From: an uncultured Bacilli bacterium
GTDB taxonomy: Bacteria > Bacillota_I > Bacilli_A > RF39 > UBA660
Assembly: GCA_934097085.1 (NCBI GenBank)
Contig: CAKONK010000003.1
Span: 61,083 to 125,082, forward strand
DNA: 64,000 nt
Direction of reading: 5' to 3'
The position numbers and the translations under genes are program-made. Shown one piece after another: positions 25,967-32,466 of the stretch; positions within the stretch are counted from its first letter, which is position 1, and the number at the start of each line of letters is the position of its first letter. The notes below the pieces were generated by a model that was not told the DNA's origin, did not search any database, and saw only the letters and a program-made list of their open reading frames with translations.

Positions 25967-26466
25967 TAATTTTCCTCTCCTTCCATTTTTTCGGCATAAA
26001 GATTAAGCGCAATACTTAAATCTTTTACATAAGCAATCATTCCACTTGCAAGCATTGTTAATAGTCCTTCTCTTGATGGAATTGATGCGTATTCTTTAAT
26101 TACATTCTTATCTGCAACTTTACCACTTATAACACCAACACGAATGTCTAGTTTATTGTGATCTTTTGCATATTTAGAAATAATCTTAATTGGTTCTAAT
26201 AAATCAGTACCAAATAAAATAGCATTAGGTCCTTCAAGGAATTCATCGATATTAATATCAAGACTATCACAAGCAAGTTTTAACATAGTATTTTTATATA
26301 CTCTAACTTCACTATTAACTTCTTTTAATTGATTACGAAGTTCAGTAAGTTCGCTTACAGTAAGTCCTTGATATGCAAAAATAATAACTGATTCACTATT
26401 TTTAATCTTATCAACGATTTCGCTTACAATTTGCTTTTTTTCATTTAGAATTTTTTCGCTTGCCAT
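25966..26466 (-). CDS. rplJ: 50S ribosomal protein L10
   Basis: A 166-residue protein that anchors L7/L12 dimers to 23S rRNA near L11. The N-terminal domain (LNEKKQIVSEIVDKIKNSESVIIFAYQGL), the RVYKNTMLKLA block and the C-terminal helix for L12 binding (LLTMLASGMIAYVKDLSIALNLYAEKM) are present. It is preceded by an L10 leader RNA and its own promoter within the end of rplA. L10-(L7/L12)4 is known to repress via this leader. Confidence 0.98.
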   Translation of the reverse strand: MASEKILNEKKQIVSEIVDKIKNSESVIIFAYQGLTVSELTELRNQLKEVNSEVRVYKNTMLKLACDSLDINIDEFLEGPNAILFGTDLLEPIKIISKYAKDHNKLDIRVGVISGKVADKNVIKEYASIPSREGLLTMLASGMIAYVKDLSIALNLYAEKMEGEEN

Positions 26467-26474
26467 TTTTCCTC

Positions 26475-26588
26475 CTTATTTATTTTTAGAAAAAACTTCC
26501 CATGGGGAAGCTTTAAAAGATAACTTTCCCCTCGGTAGGAAATTAAGCCTTTTGGGCACCTACTGTCTTTGGCTCTCGTTTTTTCTAA
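26475..26588 (-). promoter_or_regulatory. L10 ribosomal protein leader with attenuator
   Basis: The minus-strand leader carries the conserved kink-turn region GAGCCAAAGACAGUAGGUG with UUUCCUACCGAGG on the returning strand, the recognised L10 leader core. A CTTCCC/GGGAAG hairpin followed by T at the 3' end looks like an intrinsic terminator. Together these suggest L10-dependent attenuation of rplJ-rplL. Confidence 0.85.
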
Positions 26589-26593
26589 TTGCT

Positions 26594-26622
26594 ATTATAA
26601 TACACTTTTAACTAAAAGTCAA
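26594..26622 (-). promoter_or_regulatory. rplJL promoter
   Basis: TTGACT (26617-26622), 17-bp spacer, TATAAT (26594-26599). The -35 overlaps the last codons of rplA. Confidence 0.85.
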
Positions 26623-27310
26623 AAGAATTTTTATCTACTTTAATTCCAGGACCCATTGTAGATGAAATACTAATTCCTTGTACAAAAGTTCCTTTTACTG
26701 AAGTAGGTTTACTTTTAGATATAGTGGATACAACATATTTTAAATTTTCAAGTAATGCTGTTTCAGTAAATGATGCTTTACCAATAATAGTATGAATATT
26801 ACCATAACTATCAGTTCTATATTCAATCATACCTTTTTTGATATCATTTATTACTGTATCAACTTTTGGAGTAACTGTTCCAGTTTTAGGATTTGGCATT
26901 AAACCTCTTGGTCCTAAAATATTACCAATTTTTCCAACTTCAGGCATCATTTCTGGTGTAGCAACGATAATGTCAAAATCAAACCAGTTTTCAGTTTTAA
27001 TTTTGTCAATTAAATCTTTGTCACCAACATAGTCAGCACCTAACTCTTTTGCTACTTTAGCTTGTTCACCTTTAGCAAGTACTAAAATCTTTTTAGATTT
27101 TCCACTTCCGTTTGGTAATACAAGTGATCCACGAAGCATTTGATCTGCTTTTTTAGGATCTACATTAAGTTTAATAGCAACATCAATTGTACTATCAAAC
27201 TTAGTAACATTAGTTTCTTTTACAAGTTTAACTGCATCAGTAGCGCTGTAAAGCGTATTCTTTTCAACTTTTTTTGATGCTTCCACATATTTTTTTCCAA
27301 ACTTTTTCAT
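26612..27310 (-). CDS. rplA: 50S ribosomal protein L1
   Basis: A 232-residue protein of the mobile L1 stalk that binds 23S rRNA and represses its own operon. MKKFGKKYVEASKKV starts it; the second domain has GPRGLMPNPKTGTVT and the late GNIHTIIGKASF and SSTMGPGIKVD blocks. Length is normal. The last codons contain the -35 of the rplJL promoter. It follows rplK with a 50-base gap. Confidence 0.98.
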   Translation of the reverse strand: MKKFGKKYVEASKKVEKNTLYSATDAVKLVKETNVTKFDSTIDVAIKLNVDPKKADQMLRGSLVLPNGSGKSKKILVLAKGEQAKVAKELGADYVGDKDLIDKIKTENWFDFDIIVATPEMMPEVGKIGNILGPRGLMPNPKTGTVTPKVDTVINDIKKGMIEYRTDSYGNIHTIIGKASFTETALLENLKYVVSTISKSKPTSVKGTFVQGISISSTMGPGIKVDKNSFDF

Positions 27311-27360
27311 TTTTTTCCTCCTAACTGTGGTTTATTAGCGGATTATTAAATAATATAAAA

Positions 27361-27960
27361 TTATTCTTGATTATTTTCTTCTTCGTTATTTTTTTCGTTA
27401 ATAACTTCAACATTTGATGCATCATGTTCACTTTGTGCTTCAGCTTCCATTTCTGCAAGCATTTCATCACGTTTTGCTCTTTCAGCTTCTTCAGCTTTTG
27501 CTTCAGCAGCTTGTTCAGCAAGTTCAGCATCATTTACACCTTTAACTGCAATACCCATATTTCTAGCTGTACCTTCAATAATTTTCATTGCGCTTTCAAC
27601 ATCGTATGCATTTAAATCTGGAAGTTTTGTTTCAGCTATTTTTCTTAAATCTTCCTTACTAATAGTAGCAACTATTTCATTAGCTCCCTTACTACTAGCT
27701 TTTTGTAATTTAGCAGCCTTCTTTAATAAGAATGCAGCAGGTGGAGTTTTAAGAACGAATGTAAATGAACGATCATCATAAATTGATATTTCACAAGGAA
27801 CTACATCACCCATTTTATCACGAGTTGCTTCATTAAACTTTGAACAAAAATCTTGTAGATTAACTCCTGCAGGTCCTAAAACAGTTCCAACTGGTGGAGC
27901 TGGTGTAGCTTTTCCTGCTTCAAGTTGTAATTTAATTTTCTTTACGACTTCTTTTGCCAC
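27361..27960 (-). CDS. rplK: 50S ribosomal protein L11 with C-terminal acidic extension
   Basis: A 199-residue protein, against about 141 for the family. A GTG at 27960 with AGGAGGTG upstream is the start. The core is standard: KLQLEAGKATPAPPVGTVLGPAGVNL, the thiostrepton-binding region, and the C-terminal rRNA-binding domain up to GTARNMGIAVKG. About 55 extra residues follow: a Glu/Ala-rich helix (AELAEQAAEAKAEEAERAKR) and a Glu/Asn-rich tail ending NNQE. Read without a break before TAA. secE and nusG, the usual upstream genes, are absent from this locus. Confidence 0.96.
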   Translation of the reverse strand: MAKEVVKKIKLQLEAGKATPAPPVGTVLGPAGVNLQDFCSKFNEATRDKMGDVVPCEISIYDDRSFTFVLKTPPAAFLLKKAAKLQKASSKGANEIVATISKEDLRKIAETKLPDLNAYDVESAMKIIEGTARNMGIAVKGVNDAELAEQAAEAKAEEAERAKRDEMLAEMEAEAQSEHDASNVEVINEKNNEEENNQE

Positions 27961-27991
27961 GAAAAACACCTCCTATAAATATTATTCGAGT

Positions 27992-28024
27992 AAGTGGTAT
28001 GGGCATCCGCTTTCCCCTCCACTT
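27992..28024 (-). promoter_or_regulatory. Predicted L1 binding site in the rplKA leader
   Basis: The AAGTGG/CCACTT stem encloses an asymmetric loop containing GGGG, AAAGCGGATG and CCC, similar to the L1 site of 23S rRNA and to known L11/L1 operon leaders. It lies about 30 bases before the rplK start. Confidence 0.6.
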
Positions 28025-28050
28025 AAGCAATAAATCAATTGCTATCAATG

Positions 28051-28079
28051 ATAATACCATATAATCCACAGTTTTACAA
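28051..28079 (-). promoter_or_regulatory. rplKA promoter
   Basis: TTGTAA (28074-28079), 17-bp spacer, TATTAT (28051-28056), with an extended -10 TG one base before it. Confidence 0.7.
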
Positions 28080-28126
28080 GCAAAATGTGTTACTTTTTTC
28101 ACAAAAATAGCCTCTTTTCTAAATAG

Positions 28127-28167
28127 AAAAAAAATATGGAACAAATTTATCAACTCATTCCATATTT
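28127..28167 (-). terminator. Terminator of surface protein B
   Basis: AAATATGGAA/TTCCATATTT stem with a run of eight T on the minus strand. Confidence 0.85.
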
Positions 28168-28178
28168 ACTAATAAATT

Positions 28179-29747
28179 TCAACTCACTGTATAAACATCA
28201 TTCCAGGTTCCATCGCCAGATAATTTTACTGAAGAAGATAAACTAATAACAGGGCGGATTCCATACTCAACATTAAGCACCCTATTATAATCCAACTGTC
28301 CTGATGATGTAGCAAAAAAATCATAAGGTCTTGAGGACCATCCAACAAAATAAGTTGGTGATCCGGTCCAATAATATTGACTAGTATATAAATAATAAGA
28401 ACTATTATTTATAGCATCAACTCCTCCAGCCATTGCTACTTCATCCGCTGTTATTAAACCTACTGAATATTTCAACGCTCTATTTCCATTACTAGTATTA
28501 ACAGTAAATTTATCACTAGTTGTTGTACAATTTAATTTTGGAGTTTTATAAGTTATTAATCTTACATATGGTCCATAATAATAATCCGTACTTGTACTCA
28601 TACTTCCGCTTATTTCTCCTGGAGTTCCACTTTCACTTGTTGTAGCGCTTCTGTCATTACAGAATATTTGATCTGCTAATAAGCTTTTTGTTGTCGCATC
28701 TGTTTCTAATGTTGTTGTTTTATACCAATTATCTATTGCTGTTTTTATTGTACTTGAGGTGCTAGTTCCATGTTGCTGACCTTCTGTAAACATATATCCT
28801 ACATATGATGGATTATTATAACTACTATTAAAGGGACTTGTTCCTATTTGAGTTCCTATTCCTGTCATCACTGTTGATGTACTACTATTTGGTGCAGTTG
28901 TACCAGAATATATTATTCTTATTGAACCATCCCCATTTATTCTGATTATTCGCCAATAAATTTCATTACCACTTCTATCTTTACCAAATTTTACCCAGTT
29001 ATTATTTACTGCTCCTCTGAAATAATAACTTGTACCTAGATCATCCTCGGCTGCATACATTCCTTCATTGGTTGTGGAAACTATGCTAAAACTTGGTATA
29101 CCTTTTCCTTTTATATAGTTTATTGCAGCATCTACTGTTGTTGCACCTCCACCATTATTTATAAGGATTGTTTGATAACCTTTCTTTTCTAAATCTATTA
29201 TATCTGATACGGTTTTATTACCACTACTATCTTTTACCCATATGTAATATGTTCCTTCAGTTGTTATTGTAATATTTAAGTTATAAGATGTTCCACTTAT
29301 TGATGTCCAACTTAATGGCTCTACTGTATTACTTGTACTTATTCCATAACCAGATAATTCTATATTATCTGTAAGTATTGCAGTTATGGTTGTATCATTA
29401 ACCGTTAAATTATTTATAACCGGATTTTCTGTATCTATTATTTTATCAAAGTATAATGAACATCTATCACTACCAAGAAAACTAAATCCTATTTGTCCTG
29501 TAGAATTATTATAGCTTACTACTTTACCTCCGTTTTCACATATTGTTTTTTTCTCATTTAAAACATAGTAACCTCTAGGTATTACATCTGAACTTACATA
29601 ATCGCCAGAATCTTCCTTTACCATTATTGCTAAATTGCTTTGTCTTTTCCTTTTAGTTTCTTCATTTTTATTATTATACATAAAATTTAATACTACTACC
29701 ACTATAACAATAAATACGAACAAACCAATTTTTATTTTTTTCTTCAT
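28179..29747 (-). CDS. Surface protein B with variable lectin-like C-terminal domain
   Basis: A 522-residue exported protein. The ATG at 29747 preceded by GGGGTAGTT is chosen over an in-frame start 25 codons earlier. A Lys-rich start and hydrophobic segment (about residues 6-22) lead to an outer region with an Ig-like domain (TENPVINNLTVNDTTITAILTDN, DSSGNKTVS). The C-terminal 330 residues are paralogous to surface protein A at 13727: SYYFRGAV, YWRIIRINGDGS, IFCNDRS, LITADEVAMAGG, YWTGSP and GIRPVISLSS are shared. Between the last two blocks (about residues 462-499) sequence differs almost fully. A linker resembles an insert between the Ig part and the lectin-like domain. Ligand unknown. Confidence 0.7.
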   Translation of the reverse strand: MKKKIKIGLFVFIVIVVVVLNFMYNNKNEETKRKRQSNLAIMVKEDSGDYVSSDVIPRGYYVLNEKKTICENGGKVVSYNNSTGQIGFSFLGSDRCSLYFDKIIDTENPVINNLTVNDTTITAILTDNIELSGYGISTSNTVEPLSWTSISGTSYNLNITITTEGTYYIWVKDSSGNKTVSDIIDLEKKGYQTILINNGGGATTVDAAINYIKGKGIPSFSIVSTTNEGMYAAEDDLGTSYYFRGAVNNNWVKFGKDRSGNEIYWRIIRINGDGSIRIIYSGTTAPNSSTSTVMTGIGTQIGTSPFNSSYNNPSYVGYMFTEGQQHGTSTSSTIKTAIDNWYKTTTLETDATTKSLLADQIFCNDRSATTSESGTPGEISGSMSTSTDYYYGPYVRLITYKTPKLNCTTTSDKFTVNTSNGNRALKYSVGLITADEVAMAGGVDAINNSSYYLYTSQYYWTGSPTYFVGWSSRPYDFFATSSGQLDYNRVLNVEYGIRPVISLSSSVKLSGDGTWNDVYTVS

Positions 29748-29878
29748 AACTACCCCAATCCCACATAAATAGGCATCTTGATTTTCGTAAATTATAAACT
29801 TATGAGAAATTTCAAGTACCAATTTTCGTTATTAGTACTTGAAAAAATGACAAAAAAATGATTAAATTATATTGAAAG

Positions 29879-29978
29879 TAGCGTAAATACGGATGGAAAT
29901 TTTCTTAAATGTTTATAATATAAGAAAATACGAACTAGATAAATGCTAGGTTTGTGAGCATTTTAAATATTTTTTTTA
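29879..29978 (+). ncRNA. Candidate structured RNA or attenuator in the divergent intergenic region
   Basis: This 349-base gap between divergent genes holds on the plus strand a TTTTCTTA/TAAGAAAA hairpin (around 29900-29930) and a terminator-like AAATGCT/AGCATTT hairpin at 29941-29963 followed by an eight-T run. No good promoter was found for it, so it may be a leader, an sRNA or a stray terminator. It does not match a riboswitch that I know. Confidence 0.35.
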
Positions 29979-30048
29979 ATATGATTATTTAGATAAAAAA
30001 ATTGCAAAAAAATATTGACACTTTTATAAAAAATAATCAAAAAGTTAT

Positions 30049-30057
30049 TGGTATAAT
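30049..30057 (+). promoter_or_regulatory. Extended -10 promoter of the Ig-like membrane protein
   Basis: TGGTATAAT, an extended -10, about 40 bases before the ATG; no clear -35 at 17 bp. Confidence 0.5.
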
Positions 30058-30096
30058 TTGCTTTTTATGGTATCATATAATAGAAGGTAGATGATT

Positions 30097-31188
30097 ATGG
30101 GAAAATTTTTTAATGGAAATGTAAAAACTTCGAAATCAACAATGATTAAAATAGCAATTGTTGCGGTGTGCGCTGTACTTATTATAGTAATATTGATTGT
30201 ACTTAATAAACACAAAAATCCCCAGCGAGCGAATTTAAAACTATATAACAATTTAGATGTGGAGATTAATAGTGAAAAACCAGATACAATGGATTTCTTC
30301 TCCGTATTTGATAATTACGATATAAACAAAGTTAAAGTAACTTACCCTGATGACTTTAGCACAAAAGTTGTCGGAACTTATGAGGTTACAATAACCATCG
30401 AAGGAAAAGATTATACAACTAAAATTAATGTATATGATGATAAAGCACCTGACCTTGAGGTTAAAGACTTTGAAATAGAAGCAGGTAAAAGATATTATGT
30501 TGAGGACTTTGTAGAAAGTTGTTCAGACAATTCTGGTGAAGCATGTACAATTGAGTATTATGCAGATTCAAAAGACCAAGATGGTAATACAATAGATTAT
30601 TCAAAATACACCGAGGTAGGAAACTATTTAATTAAAATTATTGCTAAAGACGATAATGGTAATGTCACAGAACCAAAAAGCGTTAATTTAAAACTAACTG
30701 ATGAAAACGGTAATGTTACAGACCCTGATCCGGATCCAATTCCGGGGCCTACACCAGACCCAACAGTGGAATGTAAATATGGTGATTTAAGTTATAATGA
30801 TAAAATATATACTCATCCAATAGCTGTCATAGTTGGAGATGAACAAAATAATTGTGCACTTAATCGTGACTTATGGGACAATGAAGATGTTCAAAAACCT
30901 GTTGTAGAATTATATAAAAGAGATTTAGAAAAACTTAAAACGGATTTTGGTAAAATATATGAAACTAAGTATCCAAATGGTGCCCATACATATATTTACC
31001 AAGACTTTAAAGCTGTATTAAATAATGATAATACTGGACTTGTTGGTTATATGGTTTATGTTAAACTTTATGCCACAGAAGCAAATTTAAGTATTGATAA
31101 AAGTACTACTGAAAATTTAATCGCAGAGTATTATTTAAAAGCAGATGGAAGTAGAGAATATATTCAAAATCCATACAATATAAACTAG
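30097..31188 (+). CDS. Membrane-anchored protein with Ig-like domains
   Basis: A 363-residue protein. The second ATG (30097) has GAAGG at better spacing than the first. One N-terminal membrane segment (about residues 17-38) is followed by two beta domains of the bacterial Ig/DUF5011 type (KVTYPDDFSTKVVGTYEVTITIEGKDYTTKINVYDDKAP, then a similar one with two cysteines). A Pro/Asp-rich hinge, DPDPDPIPGPTPDP, precedes a distinct C-terminal domain of about 130 residues that I do not recognise. The substrate or partner is unknown. It may be a wall- or matrix-facing spacer protein; it is divergent from surface protein B. Confidence 0.6.
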   Translation: MGKFFNGNVKTSKSTMIKIAIVAVCAVLIIVILIVLNKHKNPQRANLKLYNNLDVEINSEKPDTMDFFSVFDNYDINKVKVTYPDDFSTKVVGTYEVTITIEGKDYTTKINVYDDKAPDLEVKDFEIEAGKRYYVEDFVESCSDNSGEACTIEYYADSKDQDGNTIDYSKYTEVGNYLIKIIAKDDNGNVTEPKSVNLKLTDENGNVTDPDPDPIPGPTPDPTVECKYGDLSYNDKIYTHPIAVIVGDEQNNCALNRDLWDNEDVQKPVVELYKRDLEKLKTDFGKIYETKYPNGAHTYIYQDFKAVLNNDNTGLVGYMVYVKLYATEANLSIDKSTTENLIAEYYLKADGSREYIQNPYNIN

Positions 31189-31205
31189 TGAAAACTAGTT
31201 TTTTT
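31182..31205 (+). terminator. Terminator of the Ig-like membrane protein gene
   Basis: AAACTAGT/ACTAGTTT stem and a T-run starting at the stop codon. Confidence 0.85.
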
Positions 31206-31212
31206 GTGCCAT

Positions 31213-31237
31213 AAAAAAAGTTCCCAAGGAACTATTT
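31213..31237 (-). terminator. Terminator of the thioredoxin-like gene
   Basis: AGTTCC/GGAACT hairpin with a T-run on the minus strand; the stop codon overlaps its start. Confidence 0.8.
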
Positions 31238-31786
31238 TTGTTTTTTTCTTGAAAAATACATAAGACTTCCGATACCACCAACTAAAACAGCTAAAATAAC
31301 AACTGTAATAATTGTATCATTGCTATGTTCATTCTCAGTAGAAGTATTATTACCAATTAAAGGTGCAACAATATCTTCATAGTCTTCATTTTCATAAGCT
31401 TTTTTAATTGCTTTCTTGATATCTTCATCAAAACCTGATTGATACCCATTCCAAGATGCTTCATTACCAATTACAATATAAGGAACTCCATTAACTTTAT
31501 CTCCACGTTTTTCAGCTACACTATCCATTGCTTTTTTTAAATTTTGTTCTGCATTCCATTCGGCATCATATACTTCATAAACAACTAAATTAAAATATTT
31601 ACCATATTCATCAGTAATACTATTTAAGAATGTTTTAGCCTTTTCACAATAAGGACAACCATCTTTAGTAAATACATAAACATTGATTTTTTCTTTAGGT
31701 GTTTCTTTAGGTGTTTCTTCAGCAGCTTTTACATTAAGCATTGATAATGATAAAGCACATAATATTCCTATTAATAACTTCTTCAT
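31232..31786 (-). CDS. Membrane-anchored thioredoxin-fold protein
   Basis: A 184-residue exported protein. TAGGAGGT before the ATG at 31786 sets the start. The signal peptide (MKKLLIGILCALSLSMLNVKA) is followed by a Pro/Lys/Glu linker, a thioredoxin fold with active site DGCPYC near residue 43 and the cis-Pro VPYIVIG. A C-terminal membrane helix (IITVVILAVLVGGIGSLMYF) and the positive tail RKKQK anchor it. CPYC suggests a disulphide reductase or isomerase outside the membrane. Encoded just after a TetR regulator, perhaps as one transcript. Cys-rich exported proteins in this window are possible clients. Confidence 0.78.
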   Translation of the reverse strand: MKKLLIGILCALSLSMLNVKAAEETPKETPKEKINVYVFTKDGCPYCEKAKTFLNSITDEYGKYFNLVVYEVYDAEWNAEQNLKKAMDSVAEKRGDKVNGVPYIVIGNEASWNGYQSGFDEDIKKAIKKAYENEDYEDIVAPLIGNNTSTENEHSNDTIITVVILAVLVGGIGSLMYFSRKKQK

Positions 31787-31820
31787 TTTACCTCCTACAA
31801 AAATTATACAATAAAGATTA

Positions 31821-32369
31821 TTATTTAACAAGATTTTTATATATTTTTACGAGTCTAATCATGATTTTCTCTTCATCTAATTTAATTTGGTTTGTAGCAA
31901 TTAATGTAGCAAGACCATTTGAATAAAGCCACATATGTAAAAATAACTCTTTAGCCTCTTCAAAAGAAAAACCATGTTTATTTACTAAATTTATAATTGT
32001 AGATTGATTCCATTTTTCATCAAAAACATCTTCGATTTTTTTCCACTTTAAATTATCTGATAAAAATAGACTGCAAAATAAATTTTTATAATCGTTAGCA
32101 AATTCAACATAGGCAATACAAAGAGTTAATAATGCCTTTTTACTATCGATTTTACTATTAATAAATTCATCATATTGCCTGTTAATTTCTATTAAGACAT
32201 CTTTTTTAATCTCATCCATATTACTATAAATTCGATACAAAGGTTTTGTACTAATTCCTAAATACTTTGCTAAACTTCTTGCATTAAGGTTAGTCCACCC
32301 ATCATCATTTATTAACTTAACTGCTCCCTTTACGATATTTTCTTTGGTTATCAATAATGCTTTTGCCAT
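31821..32369 (-). CDS. TetR/AcrR-family transcriptional regulator
   Basis: A 182-residue repressor. The N-terminal HTH (LNARSLAKYLGISTKPLYRIYSNMDEIKKDV) is the classic TetR DNA-binding domain; the helical C-terminal domain (about residues 60-182) would bind an inducer. It lies 34 bases upstream of the thioredoxin-like gene with the same direction, so it may control that gene and itself. No clear palindromic operator was found upstream. The ligand is unknown. Confidence 0.88.
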   Translation of the reverse strand: MAKALLITKENIVKGAVKLINDDGWTNLNARSLAKYLGISTKPLYRIYSNMDEIKKDVLIEINRQYDEFINSKIDSKKALLTLCIAYVEFANDYKNLFCSLFLSDNLKWKKIEDVFDEKWNQSTIINLVNKHGFSFEEAKELFLHMWLYSNGLATLIATNQIKLDEEKIMIRLVKIYKNLVK

Positions 32370-32440
32370 TTTTTATCACCCCACTTATATGATAACTTAT
32401 GTTTTCATTATAGCATACATTTTTTTGATTTTAAAGTACT

Positions 32441-32466
32441 AAAAAAGGAGAAATTTATCCCCTTAA
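32441..32466 (-). terminator. Terminator of pheST
   Basis: GGGGA/TCTCC hairpin with flanking A/T pairs and a six-T run; it overlaps the pheT stop. Confidence 0.7.

Noticed and set aside
27932..28153. Open frame of about 73 codons overlapping the rplK leader
   Set aside because: It overlaps the promoter, L1 leader and GTG start of rplK, has no ribosome site, and its sequence matches no protein. It is an accidental frame.
13727..29747. A complete diversity-generating retroelement
   Set aside because: There is no reverse transcriptase or template repeat in the window. Only the target-like pattern is seen, so no system is claimed.
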